Shown piece after piece: positions 23,248 to 35,069 of a stretch of DNA of 64,000 nt (position 1 is the stretch's first letter; the number at the start of each line of letters is the position of its first letter). Under the pieces are notes generated by a model. That model worked only from the letters and a program-made list of their open reading frames with translations, ran no database searches and had not been told where the DNA came from. Both the position numbers and the translations under genes were made by a program. Source of the DNA: Nectonema munidae (taxonomy: Eukaryota; Nematomorpha; Nectonematoida; Nectonematidae); the NCBI GenBank assembly GCA_030549495.1, contig JAUIRK010000903.1, positions 1,302,001 to 1,366,000 on the forward strand. Reading direction: 5' to 3'.

Positions 23248-24662
23248 ACACTTGCGATCGAACATAAAACTACATCTTTTCTTCATAGTTCTTTATTATT
23301 CCTCTCTTTTCACCATATTGTAAGCAATTCTATATATTTTCGTTTACGTATTTTAGACACACATCCCATAAGGGATATATAGTTACATCACGATTTCATT
23401 CATATTACTTATATTTTTCACCTTTTTAAAACTTCTTGTGTTTAGAATCTTGATAAAGACCGCAAGGTCGAAATATTGGTTTATTCCCACCTATTGTAAA
23501 GTAGAGATAATAAAGATGGTTTCTTTCCTGAGAAATTAACTTCGAAACACCGCAATCACACATAGGATATATTTATAATATTTAGATTGTTGAAGGTGGA
23601 TATTTATAACTTTTAACGGTTACCCTTTGGAAGCCAACGTTCCACAAGTGTATTTTAAGCTTATTAAAAATATTTGAGCTGATAATTTATAATTATAATT
23701 GAATTCGATATTTGACTGAGAACTTTATGTAAAATAGCGCTGTAAAACTTGAGAATTAATGTGTATTTTTGGGTTTAAAATTTGATTATTTGTCAACTCT
23801 GGAGGAACTGTCTGGAGCTATTAACCCTAATTGTGCCGAGCTTTTTCTCATTCCTCTGTGCCGGGGGGGGGGGGGGGGGGGTCTTTTCAACCCCCCCCCC
23901 CCTCCCCTCCCCCTTCTATTAATCCTTTTTTTTTAAAAATATCTGAAATTTGAGTTGAACTAGCTTCTAAACTTTCAAGTGTATGTTTAGACAAGGTTTA
24001 AGCGCTTAAAATTTTCTCATTAGATATAGAATTAAAATTTCATAATCAACTAACGGAAAAAGTTTGTAAAAGGATAAATTTTAACTTAAAGCGAAGTTAA
24101 TATATTTACCTGAACAAAAAAATCTAAAGCAAATTATTTGGGTTCAGAGCACGGCGTAGTTCCTATTTGTCTTTTGAAATAAAGCCGCAACAGCTTTTAT
24201 AACTGAATATGGGGTATTTTTTGAGTTAGTAATTTTTTTATAATCATTGTTAGTTATCTATATTGATATTATGTGAAGAAGTTGTGAAATGTTTTCAAAG
24301 TAATGACCTCTTTGACCTTGTGTGTGTGTGTATCTTCATGTGTGTGTGGTGTTAGTTTATACGTTTCAAAATTTACTAATTGGTAACCAACTCAAATAAA
24401 ACATCGCATAAATTTTTTGGGATCTCTATTTTGGAATTATACTTTTTTACTATTATAAACAATCGTGGTATTCCTGATATTTCAATTTCTTGTTCTCTTC
24501 TCCACTGTATAATTTTACAAGTGCACCTTCCTAGAGCTTCAGGCTTTTTTCTCCGCACAATTAACTTGCTTTTTCTCAATATTTCTCTCATTTTCAGTTG
24601 GAGTAAAATACTTTTTGTTATCTTTTTCCAGTATTTATTTTGGCTTTGAAATAGTATTTCAC
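23248..24662. other. No gene; G/C hairpin, TG repeat, possible piggyBac 5' end
   Basis: No supported gene. TTAACCCTAATTGTGCCG at 23821 looks like a piggyBac terminus and may be the 5' end of the element coded at 24663-26631. A run of 19 G (23863-23881) is followed, after 9 bases, by a C-rich run starting with 12 C (23891-23912). Short TG repeats occur at about 24320-24352. Confidence 0.5.
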
Positions 24663-26631
24663 ATGGAACGTTCTGAGGATGTGAATATTTTTACCGTTTT
24701 TGAAGATGTGTGTGAAAGTGAAGACAATGTTGTCAATGCGAGTTCTAACTTATTCAATGTTGCTTTTCAAGAGCACGATGATTTTGGAGAAACAGACTGG
24801 GATGACCTGGATGAAGAAGTACGCAGCGTGAAAGAGGAAGATGGAATGGATTACGAGTGGGATGCTTTGAACATTGAAAATATAGAAAACTTGTTTGAGC
24901 AGGTAACCTCTTCTGATTTACAAACTAAGAATAGGTTGATTAGATGTTTAGATGATACTTTGTGCGACAAAAACTATTCTTTGTTTGATGAGCCACCAAA
25001 TGAGGAAAATTTTGTTTCGTGTGGAGATAGAGTCATGGAAGAGATAACTTGGACAAATTGTGAACCTGTTATGGTTGGAAGACAAAGAGCTGCTGATATT
25101 ATAAGAGATGTACCAGGTATTAAAGGGTTGGCCAAAAATGCTAAAAATATTTTCGATTGCTGGAATCTTTTTTTTTGATAAGAAAATAGTTGCAAAAATT
25201 TTGAATAATTATTCAAATTCACGAATTGATAATTATATGAAAAATCCTCTCATATCTGAAAAGCTAAAGAAAAACCGAATCACTTGTGTCAGAAAAATAT
25301 CTAGTGTTGAATTTTATGCTTACATTGGGTTTTGCTACTTGAGGGCTTTTTCAGGTCAAAATCATTTAAGTTCTCATCTGATATGGTCAAAACTTGGAAA
25401 CCCAATCTTCATATCTGTAATGAGTGTTAAAAGGTTTTATTTTATTAATCACTTTTTATGTTTTGATGATGTCGATACAAGAGCATCTAGGTGGTTCTAC
25501 GATAGGTGGGCGGCTTTCAGAGAGATCTTTGAAGACTTTAATGAAAATTGTAGCAGATGGGTGAATCCTGACGATGCCTTAACCTTAGATGAAACTTTAT
25601 ACGCTAGTAGAACTGGTATAAATTTTAATGTTTTCAATCCAATGAAACCGTCAAAATACGGACTTCTGTTCAAATCTATAAATGCTGTCCGTTATCCTTT
25701 TACGTTTTTTATAGTTTGTTATGCGGGTAAACCGAAAAGTCACGAAGGTCAATATTATGTACCAGGATCATCTGCCAGTCAATGATAAGTCGCTTAAGCG
25801 AAACGTTATCTTTGAAAGGACGTAATCTTACAATTGATAGATTATACATTTCAATTGAGTTAGTTCAGTGGCTGTATATAAGGGGTATTACAGCTGTTGG
25901 AACAATTAACCTAAATAGAAAAGGTATACCAAGTGAAATGAAAAGTGTTGAATTTCGTGATAATTTCTCTTACAAATATTGGTACGATAAAGATAAAAGG
26001 TATTCATCATTGCATAGCTATGTTGTGCATACTAAAAGCAAAGGTAAAAAGAATGTGCTTTTAATAAGTTCACGACCTTTTATCAAAGGGGTAACCTTGA
26101 TGAGAGACAAAAGCTCGCAATATATAAGTTTTATGACTATACTAAAGGAGGTACCGATATTGTCGATCAGAAAATGAGAAAATTTTCTACTGCACGCAAG
26201 TCTAATAAATCGACAACAGCAGCATTTTCCTATATTTTGGACACAGCACGAATAAATGCAACAACAATTTATAGTATGTATAACAACTTAAATCCAAGGA
26301 AGACAAATAGTATTGAAGTGGATTAAAATTGGTTTACGCATTAATTTTACCACAATTAAAAGAAAGACCTAGAGATGGATTGAGAGCCACTATTGTTAGA
26401 AAAATAAATGAGTCTATTCAATCTATTACTGGGATTCAACATTAACTGCCCTCAGATTCTTCTTCTCGGGCGACTACAAATAAAAGATGTCATTATTGCG
26501 TCGAAAGCATACAAGGCACAGACTACTAAGCAAAGAAAAACAAGCTAGGCAGAGTTTCAAAACAGTGTGAAATCTGCAAAAGATTTATATGCCCTAAACA
26601 CGCATGCGCCTTTTGTTCACAATGTCACTAA
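24663..26631 (+). pseudogene. piggyBac transposase, frameshifted
   Basis: ATG at 24663 starts an acidic N-terminus (MERSEDVNIFTVFEDV). The core follows with SSVEFYAYIGFCYLRAFSGQ. The first catalytic aspartate is in TLDETLYASR (near 25590), the second in LTIDRLYIS (near 25830) and the third in GGTDIVDQK (near 26155). The protein ends in a cysteine-rich tail (CHYC..CEIC..CPKHACAFCSQCH) and a stop at 26629-26631. The frame shifts near 25140, 25780, 26140 and 26330, and further stops follow in the tail. All three catalytic aspartates survive. No right terminus with TTAA was found downstream. Confidence 0.85.
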
Positions 26632-28520
26632 TTCATATTTTTATTTGTTTTGATAAACCCCTTATAATTTTTGTCTTCGATGTTTGATATTTCTGCTTTT
26701 TATAATTTATTTATTATTTCTGATTGAATAAAATTGTGAATTTTTGCTTTATATGGAAATTCATTCTACTTTTCACAGTTCTTTGAATGCGTCCTAACTA
26801 TACAGTTTTTGATTAAATGCTCTTGTCATTTTGTTAACTAGTGACAAATTATCCTCCTGTTCGTTTATCTTTCAAAGGCATTCGTATCCTTGGAGAATCC
26901 AGCATATCTTGTTTCATTCTTTTTTCTAAATGCAGGTATCCACAGGTTCATTTGATTGTTTTGCAAAAACGAGTACAGCCTAAAAAATAGAGTTTTCTTT
27001 TCCAATTTCTCTAAAACATGAAATTGTTATATAATTTGAATTAAAATTGTCGTAGATAGGTTTTAGATAAAAACCACAAATTTTTTTTATCAGATTTCCC
27101 AAGTAAGCCTTGTTTATCACAAAAATAAAAAAACCACAGTTCTGTTTTACACTTATAAATTTTTACAACATAAAAGTGTACGTTTTTTTTCAATTATTTT
27201 TATAAAAAACGTATTCTCTAAAAAATTCAGATGCTTGTTTTAAAAGGCCAATTTTAGGGGATACCCGCAATTTTTTACTCACATATAAGTAATTTTCCTT
27301 TATGATTGCCAAAAATGAAATCACAGTGTCCAATTCAACATATTTTGATGTAATACTTGAAAGTATATTTCATTAGATATAGTTATATCAAAGAAAATTT
27401 TAATTGACACATTCTCAAAAATATTGGTGAATTTCAGAAAAATTTTAAATATAGAATGTTAAATGTTTAAATATACATATAAAGTTATTCCTTTTCTGAC
27501 ATTTCAAATAATCTTTTTATTTAAAACACAAGTTTTGCGCTTTAATAAAAATAGTATCAAAATTTTTCTGGAAACTTATAAATTTTGATATTCATTGACA
27601 GATTTGGACATGAAAAGGTCATCGAACTGTCATTAGAATGGTATAAAAAGATGCAGCTAGCAATTATAGGAAAGGTCAAGTAGCCCCATAGCAAGCAGTT
27701 AAGCTGATTTCGTACGAAGTATTCTCTATTAAAAACTAGTCTATTATTTATTTCAAAATTTATTTAGTATATGATGAAAATTGTAAAGTTTTTTCAAATT
27801 TGTTTTGAATTTTTTTGTTCCACTTGTGGAATGTTGTCGCTTCAACCACAATGTATATGAAATTATTTTTGTTTTTAATTCAATTTGATTTATGCGTAAA
27901 AACGTGATTAGTTAAAATGTTTTGCCTGTAAAACTATATTTTGACATTTTTTTACAAAGACCCATTGATTTTTACAAGACGACCGCCTACTTTTTAACAT
28001 CTCTGCTTTGGATTATTTTATTTCTCATTATTCATGCGAACTTTGAATGGCCTTATCTCTCAATTCATTCGTGCTTGTGAATTACTTTATCTCTAATTAT
28101 TGTTCATTTATATTTGGAATTGTTATCATCTTCATTTCTTGCTTGCTTCTGTTTAGCACTTATTCCTAATATTTATTTTTGTTCAAAATTCCGCAAATAT
28201 GAATTTCTATGTTTTTGAAAAATGCTTTCCCTTTTGCTATTGAAATGATTGCTTGTTGATAGATTTGTTAATCTTGCTTTTTCAAGCAATTTTAAATTTA
28301 CTATAACTAAAGCAACACGCCCTCAATTTCGCACCCTCATTGATAACTGCTTGTAACTCTTATATCAACTGGGACTCATATATTCTATCTTCTCCCTCCC
28401 ATATCTGATCACTTTTTATATCCTTAGATTTTTGAGGCCTTATTTTGATAACCCTATTATTTTATTCTGTTGTTGTCTTCATTAGAATTCTGAATAACGA
28501 AATAACAGCGTGTATTGAAT
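26632..28520. other. No gene recognised
   Basis: About 1.9 kb of AT-rich sequence after the piggyBac gene. I saw no gene, inverted ends or clear repeats. It may include the 5' part of the LINE that follows. Confidence 0.4.
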
Positions 28521-28823
28521 GTAAACCCATGGATGACATCCGGCTTACTTGTATCTATTGGAATCAGGGATAAATTATATCACCAATACATTAAAAGCAG
28601 TAAACTAAATATAGATATTAGGAATAAATATGTATACTATGGAAACAAAATGAAGACCCTCATTAATTATTTTACCTATTTATTTTTCTAATTCAACTGC
28701 TATTAAAAAAACCTGGTCAAAACTTAACTCATTATTTACCTCGAAATCTGACTCTAAAATCTCTTTATAAATAGGCGATAAGTTCATCTCTGATAAATTT
28801 AAAAAAAATTGATACCTAACTAC

Positions 28824-28853
28824 TATGATTAACCATCTTATGCATAATGCTTT
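28824..28853 (+). repeat. S1 SINE fragment
   Basis: CTATGATTAACCATCTTATG followed by CATAATGC matches the S1 body (GTGATTAACCATCTTAAGC...). Only about 30 bases are left. Confidence 0.45.
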
Positions 28854-29309
28854 TTTGTTTTTAAATTATTTTTTAATTTTTTATAATTTAATTTAAAATT
28901 AATAATTAATTTTAACATATGATTATTGTAGATATATTGTTAAACATAAAGTTTCATTCAATCTTCTAAAATTTACAGAGCTTGAGCTATTGCAGGTCAT
29001 AAACAGTCTGAAAAACAACAATACTGATGATATTTTTGGAATTTCGTTAAATTTAAAAAAACTAGTTTTATTGCACAAGTTGTACAAATTGGTTTCAATG
29101 CATGCATTGAATTTTCAGTCTTTCCTGAGATTTTCAAAATGTCTAATGTTTTATCTATCTACAAGATAGGAACCAAGTAATGCTTAAATAATTATAGACC
29201 AATTTCATTAGTTTCAGGTACATGTTCAAATTTTTTATTCAAAAAATACGAGGTACCTCAAGGTTCCATATTAAGACCTCTAAGTCTATTGTTTTCGATA
29301 TATATCAAT

Positions 29310-29409
29310 CATCATCATCATCATCCATTTTGCCTTCAAGGCCTGGTTATTGTTCCCAAAGAGTCGGGGTCAACCAGTTTCCTGTAACAACTACACTATT
29401 GAAACTATT
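29310..29409 (+). repeat. Short SINE (S3) with perfect 13-bp duplication
   Basis: GATATATATCAAT occurs at 29297-29309 and again at 29410-29422, bracketing 100 bases that start with a CAT repeat. They continue CCATTTTGCCTTCAAGGCC, GGTTATTGTTCCCAAAGAG and TCGGGGTCAACC. A second copy lies at about 52193-52258. The 13-bp duplication fits LINE-driven insertion. The insert lies inside the LINE reverse transcriptase region. Confidence 0.8.
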
Positions 29410-29443
29410 GATATATATCAATGATATAACCAAAACTAACATA

Positions 29444-29728
29444 TAGCATTTTCACATTAAGTTCGTCCTTTTTCATTTTAAGTTCGTCTTTTTTCACTTT
29501 AAGTTCGTCTTTTTTCACTTTAAGTTCGTCTTTTTTCATTTTAAGTTCGTCGTTTTTCATTTTAAGTTCGTCCTTTTTCATTTTAAGTTCGTCCCTTTTC
29601 ATTTCAAGTTCGTCTTTTTTCATTTTAAGTTCGTCCTTCTAACTTTATCATTAAATCTGCTTTAAAGTAAAGAAAAATTGGAAATATATTTTTTTAATTT
29701 TACGAAATTTTTTACTTTAAAATAATGT
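29444..29728. repeat. Left inverted end with nine 21-bp units
   Basis: Minus-sense units read AAGTTCGTC(C/T/G)TTTTTCATTTT. Because 21 is a multiple of 3, the array is open in one frame and translates as a run of KKDELKM, which is why chance open frames appear here. Units 7 and 8 carry the variants GTCCC and CATTTCAAG, which recur at the same positions in the right arm. Confidence 0.9.
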
Positions 29729-30342
29729 AAAAAAAATATACAAATTAAAAATAATAATTTTATATTCCTTCCTGCAATGAAGCTAAAATGAATCGATTTT
29801 TTCTTGTGTACTTCATGAAATTTATTTTCAATTGTTTGTGCAAGTTTCAAAGTTTTTGTTTACATCTGGAAAAGATTTCTTTTTCAATTTTGCTGAATTT
29901 CAAAATATATCTCATGAGCAAGCTCTTAAAATCAGCCTCAAGTTGTTTTTTTGAATAATTTGTTTATAAACAAAATTATAATGAGTTTTTGTTATCAAAA
30001 ACTCGAAATTTTTCACTTTGTTTTTGGTATTTTTAAAATTTTTTTAGATAAAGAATGTCTTAAACTTTTTACTAAAATAGCTGGTAAAACAAACTGTTTT
30101 AAACTTCAAAATGAACTAAAAAAACAGTTGTATTGAAGTTGTCTTTTTCTTTTAGTTCATGTTGAAACATTTAAAACATGCACAGATTTGCCTATTTTTC
30201 GTATTTTTTGTTTCATATGTGATGTATTCGTATCGGTTCTCTAAATAGTAGTATATAAAGAGAATGCTTTACATTCTGTCCACTTTTTTATTGCTGAATA
30301 TTTTATCATCCTTTTTACTTTTACCTCCACCCCTATTCTATC

Positions 30343-31386
30343 ATGTATAACAAAATTTCAAATGAAAAAAAGGTTGAATTAATCAAGCTTCTTTCCACAG
30401 AATTTTTATCCATTAAACGAGCATCAGAAATCCTTGGTATAAAATACTCAACTGGAAAGTCTATCCTCCAAAATTATGATGATAAGCAAAGCAATGAAGA
30501 CAACTCGAAAAAGTCCCATGGTGGACATAAAAAGAAGGTGCTTACACCTGAAAGACTCGTTTTTTTGGAAAGCTTAGTAGAGAGCAATCCCATGATGACT
30601 CTAGAAGAAATTGGAGAAAAAATCAAAGAAAAGTACTCGATAAAAATAGCTATTAGTACTATCCATAGCTACTTAGTGAATGACTTGAAAGTTACACTCA
30701 AGCGTGTTAATAAACAGATTGAAGCTGTAAATAGAGAAGACATTGTGTTAAAAAGAAAATGTTACGCGCAAGAATTTCAAAATAGTGCTCCAAGCTCACA
30801 AGAGTCGTTGATTTTCATTGACGAAAGTGGTTTTAACTTGCACTTGAGTCGCTCACAAGCGCGATCAAAGAAAGGCACCCGGGCAAGTGTAGTGATACCA
30901 ACAAACAGAGGACATAATGTTTCCCTAGTTCTTGCTATGAATTGTTTCAAAGTCATTCACTATGAAATTATTGAAGATGGCACTTGCAACAGTAAGAAAT
31001 TTATGAAATTTATCGAAAATTTGTTCGAAAAGCTAAACCCAGATACTACAATTAAAAGCGATGCCTGGATTGTGCTTGATAATGCCAAAATTCACAAAAG
31101 TAAAGTAGTTAAAGAAATTTTTCAACAAAATGGAAAATACCTACTGAAGTTTCTTTCACCTTATTCTTTCATGTTAAACCCTTGCGAGAATGTTTTCTCT
31201 AAGGTTAAAAGTAAAGTAAGAAACTTGATGACTTCATCAACGCAAAACATGTCTTTTTCTTCTATAATCAAAGAAGGTGTCAACTCCATTTCAACATTTG
31301 ACTGTACAAACTACTACAGACATATGATGAATAATGTCAACATAGCTTCAACGGGACACTTATACAATCCAAACATTTATTCATGA
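30343..31386 (+). CDS. Tc1/mariner-superfamily transposase, DD35E, intact frame
   Basis: The 347-residue frame starts MYNKISNEKKVELIKLL. Residues 1-55 form a helix-turn-helix (FLSIKRASEILGIKYSTGKS), followed by a second DNA-binding region (LTPERLVFLESLVESNPMMT) near 65-110. The catalytic acids are seen as FIDESGF (residue about 163), VLDNAKIH (about 247) and NPCENVFS. There are 35 residues between the second and third, giving DD35E. The usual Tc1 spacing is 34. Length fits the superfamily. There are no stops or frameshifts, so the protein may be functional. It lies between long inverted ends and is probably expressed from the left end. Confidence 0.92.
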   Translation: MYNKISNEKKVELIKLLSTEFLSIKRASEILGIKYSTGKSILQNYDDKQSNEDNSKKSHGGHKKKVLTPERLVFLESLVESNPMMTLEEIGEKIKEKYSIKIAISTIHSYLVNDLKVTLKRVNKQIEAVNREDIVLKRKCYAQEFQNSAPSSQESLIFIDESGFNLHLSRSQARSKKGTRASVVIPTNRGHNVSLVLAMNCFKVIHYEIIEDGTCNSKKFMKFIENLFEKLNPDTTIKSDAWIVLDNAKIHKSKVVKEIFQQNGKYLLKFLSPYSFMLNPCENVFSKVKSKVRNLMTSSTQNMSFSSIIKEGVNSISTFDCTNYYRHMMNNVNIASTGHLYNPNIYS

Positions 31387-31459
31387 TTTTTAAATAAATT
31401 CCACTTTATTTACGTTTTATAAATTGATTTTAAGAGCTTGCTCATGAGCTATTTTGAAA

Positions 31460-31744
31460 TTTTTATTTTAAAGTAAAAAATTTCGTAAAATTAAAAAAAT
31501 ATATTTGCAATTTTTCTTTACTTTAAAGCAGATTTAATGATAAAGTCAGAAGGACGAACTTAAAATGAAAAAAGACGAACTTGAAATGAAAAGGGACGAA
31601 CTTAAAATGAAAAAGGACGAACTTAAAATGAAAAAAGACGAACTTAAAATGAAAAAGGACGAACTTAAAGTGAAAAAAGACGAACTTAAAGTGAAAAAAG
31701 ACGAACTTAAAATGAAAAAGGACGAACTTAAAGTGAAAATGCTA
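31460..31744. repeat. Right inverted end with nine 21-bp units
   Basis: The reverse complement of the left end, unit by unit, from TTTCGTAAAATTAAAAAAAT through the 21-bp array to GTGAAAATGCTA. The order of variant units is largely preserved between the arms. Confidence 0.9.
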
Positions 31745-32280
31745 TATTTAAAAATTCATATCTTTATGCTGATGATATTACTATTTTGGTTCCCGTGAAT
31801 GATTCCTCTTTGACTGGCAATTTTTCTAAATTAACTGAAAGGTTTTCTTCTAATTATTATTTACAGTTAAATCTAAGTAGTAGTAGTTTATTTCATTAAA
31901 AATTTTTGTACATATGACAAAGTAGTTAAAAAAAGATATGCACAGAAAATTAATAAGTTTCTGAAGCTTCTGACCCCACAGAAAGATTATTTTTATGCAT
32001 ACAAGTAAGATATGATTTAAAAGTAAATAAAGGCAAGATATAAGAGTACACTGCTCCCTCGCTTTACCGCCAACCCCGCATACCGCCATACAATTATGTA
32101 GACCAGATTTCTCTCCATTATAATTCCCCCGATTTAACGTCCCTCGCTATCCGCCATCCGTCAATAACATTGATAGAACAAGCACACTTTACTTCATTTA
32201 AATAACCCTCGATTTAACGCCATGCGTTGTTGATGCAATTTTAGCAGTGAGTTTATCTGACACTCATGCGGGGAAAAGTA

Positions 32281-33720
32281 TTTCTATATATGTTGAAAAA
32301 TGAGAAATTGAAGTTGTTTTTTATATAAATTAAAAAAAGATGTAATAAATAAATTTATAAATCTTATGGAGATATAAGAAATCTATGATTCTAGAAAGAT
32401 TAATGGTTGGATTTGAAATGTAGAAAATTTGTTATAATTTGTATTTTGATTTTGAATCAAAAAAAAATTGATAAATTAAGATGAGTCTTTTTATGTATAA
32501 AGATGTAATTATCAAAATTTAAGTTGAATATAAATAAAAATAGAATTAGTATTCATAAATAAAATATAAATTTGGCACAGTTAATATAGAAAATTAGGAA
32601 ATTTCGTGGGGGTGTTTAAAATGTAAAAAAATAGGAAATTAATCTAAGATTCTAAATTATGTAGAGGAAATTATGTTAGGATTAATTGTCGGATATTTAA
32701 TTAGAAATCTGTACTATGAATAGAATCTCATCAGGGTGTGGTTATTGAAGATTTTAATTCATTTAGAGTGGGTCTTAAAAATGAATTTGTGGGTAAATCT
32801 ATATAGATTTGTTATATTTAAACCTAATTTTATAAATTAAGAAATGGAAATTGTATATAATATTCATTTTTATATATGAAAATAAAATTTAATTTTTATC
32901 TATATAGAAGTGTTATATCATCAAATAAAAGAAAACCCAAATAATTCTATAATAAATAAAAAGGGGTGGATTGTTTAATCGAATGGAGAGATTTTATATA
33001 TAAAAATAGTGGTTTTTTAATATTTAGTATATTAAAATTTATCTAAAATTAATATATGGGGAGAAATTTTTTAAAAATTTATAAAAAATAGGTTATAATC
33101 AGAATAGTATAATAGATTAAATAAAATTTTATATGGTTTAAATGAAGAAAGTAGTGGAGGGGTATGTTAATCAAGAATTAGAAGAGGGGTGTTAAATTTA
33201 AAAATTTTGAAAATATATTTTTTATTTATGTTTATTTTTATCATTTAAATATAATATATTTTTTTTTTATAGATATAGAAATAAATTCAAATTGTTATAA
33301 ATAGGTTTTTGATATTTGAATTTATTCAATAAAATAAAATCAAAAATATAATTATGGTAAAAGTTTATATATATATGGAGTTGAAAATTGGAAGGATTAG
33401 GAAGAGGTTTTTTATATATAGTGTGTGTTTTATATTTTTTTTATTTTTTAATTATGGTCTTAATAGATTTTTGTATTCTTTATTTAAAATTATTTATAAG
33501 ATTAAATTATTATTCTAAAATTATTTAAAATTATAAAAAAAAATTTAGATAAATATTTAATTAAAGTTAAAATTTTTATGAAATGAAGATATAATAATTA
33601 TATTTAGATTTTATATAAAAATTTATGTTTTAAATAATTTGAAATGTATGAAAAAAAATTTAAGAAATATTGATTATATGAATATAAATTATAAGTATAT
33701 AAAAATATATATAAAAAAAA
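32281..33720. other. 1.4-kb segment nearly devoid of C on the plus strand
   Basis: Line-by-line counting gives roughly 45 C in 1,440 bases, about 3 percent, while G is several times commoner and occurs in clusters such as GGGGTGG and GGAGAGG. The sequence on either side, within the same element, has normal C. There is no open frame in the standard code. A mitochondrial insertion or strand-specific cytosine loss could explain it. Confidence 0.8.
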
Positions 33721-33915
33721 GGAAAGGGAGGTTAAGTTTCTGACAGAATAAGGTTGATGATGTACAACAGAAATCGATAAAATATAATGTTTAGTTGGAG
33801 AGCATATTTCATATCATGATATATCCATCATCATTGTTTTTGCATCACGTTGTTTTACATAGTACTAATTATTTTTGATTTGCAGTCCAATTTCTTACAT
33901 TTTCTACACCTTCTT

Positions 33916-34090
33916 ATGGAAAACGCTCCCAAACATAAAAGAAACGTGTCAAAAAAAAGAAATCATTGAGTTCCATGAAAGTCATCTAATGGCTAGTCAA
34001 CAGGTAATTGCTGAACATTTCAGCAAAGTTTAGGAATTTGAAGTTAAAAGAAGGACTGTTGGAGATATTTCAAAAGAAAAGTTCAAATAA
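33916..34090 (+). pseudogene. N-terminus of a pogo/Tigger transposase
   Basis: MENAPKHKRNVSKK starts at 33916. After a frameshift comes EIIEFHESHLMASQQVIAEHF, the CENP-B-like helix-turn-helix of the family. A stop follows within about 45 codons, and nothing of the DDE domain is left before the element's right end. Confidence 0.65.
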
Positions 34091-35069
34091 ATTTTTGCAT
34101 TTCTTACTTTAATTAAATGCCGTACCTTACAATACTACTCAAAGCAAATAAGACAGCTACATTTTCGATACCCCCGATATACCGCCAATTGATGATGACC
34201 CCAATAGTGGCGGTATATCGAGGGTGCACTGTATATGATATGAGAATGAGTCTTAAGTATTTGAAGTGAGGAAAAAGATTCAATCAGTCTATGTAAGTAT
34301 TAATGAATTATATAATAGTGTTAAGAACGGTTTATTTTATACGTAACAGATTTTTTGAATAAATAATAGCGACCAAAGTCGGAACTATTGTTCAAGCAGT
34401 TGATTGACTATTGTTCTGCAAATAAGTGACTTGAAGTGTGGATGGAGATTTAGTTCTGAAAAATGTAACAAATGTTTGGATCTGGTATCGTAAGAATGAT
34501 GTTTCTCATTTGTAATAAAGAGTTTTGAAAACTGAGTATAGCGTGTTGTGCAATGCAGTGCATAAGAGCGTTAAGTTCATAAATATTCAATTCAGATGTA
34601 AAAAAAATAGATTCTGTAAATCTATTTTTCATACATATCCTTAATCAATTCGTTAATATTATTCAATCCATCCCTTAACTCATCCAGATCCTTTATTTTA
34701 GAGTGTTTTAAAAAATAAATTAGAGAAATCTAAGCGAATGTAAAGCCTGGTGTTTTTCTAATACCTCCAAAAATCTTACCTAAGTTGAGCTTTGACTATG
34801 TAGATGAGTTTAATTTTTTAGGGTTGATTATTATCCACAGTAAATTAAATTGGAAATCCCACTGTTCATTTATACTTAAAAAATTGAACCTAGTTTTTGG
34901 GAAGCTGAAATAACTTCGAAGTATACTTCCTGTTGAGACAGGTTGTCTACATCTTTCACTTTTCCTATTTAGATACAAGTGTCGAGTTTTACCTAGTATT
35001 TTCTCTGATTGGTTTGCTTATAATTATAAAATTGAAGCTTTTTCTTTGCGTACCTGGTATATATAACGT

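Larger units (their letters stand above)
29444..31744 (+). mobile_element. Tc1/mariner-superfamily (DD35E) element with repeat-bearing inverted ends
   Basis: The termini TAGCATTTTCAC...GTGAAAATGCTA are flanked by TA. Each end carries nine units of a 21-bp repeat (unit AAGGACGAACTTAAAATGAAA or variants) in mirror orientation. The homology then runs on through TCATTAAATCTGCTTTAAAG and beyond, giving inverted repeats of roughly 285 bp or more. About 165 bases are extra in the left arm (near 29729-29896), after which the CATGAGCAAGCTCTTAAAAT block matches again. One intact transposase frame lies between (30343-31386). The insertion is in the LINE at 28.5-35 kb. Confidence 0.9.
32049..34231 (+). 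mobile_element. pogo/Tigger element, decayed, with C-poor core
   Basis: Left end CACTGCTCCCTCGCTTTACC and right end (reverse complement CAGTGCACCCTCGATATACC) both lie beside TA (32047-32048 and 34232-34233). CCGCCA motifs repeat in both ends. Only the N-terminus of a transposase remains, near the right end (33916-34090). The interior at 32281-33720 is almost without C on the plus strand. The element interrupts the LINE. Confidence 0.8.

Noticed and set aside
29444-29640. CRISPR-like array
   Set aside because: The units abut without spacers, and the genome is eukaryotic.
29405-31798. Open frames encoding runs of KKDELKM at both sides of the DD35E element
   Set aside because: They are the 21-bp repeat arrays of the inverted ends read in an open frame. 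The unit length, a multiple of 3, keeps the frame open. There is no start context or other protein sequence.
32281-33720. A firm call of a mitochondrial insertion
   Set aside because: The composition fits, but no mitochondrial gene or tRNA could be recognised in either strand.
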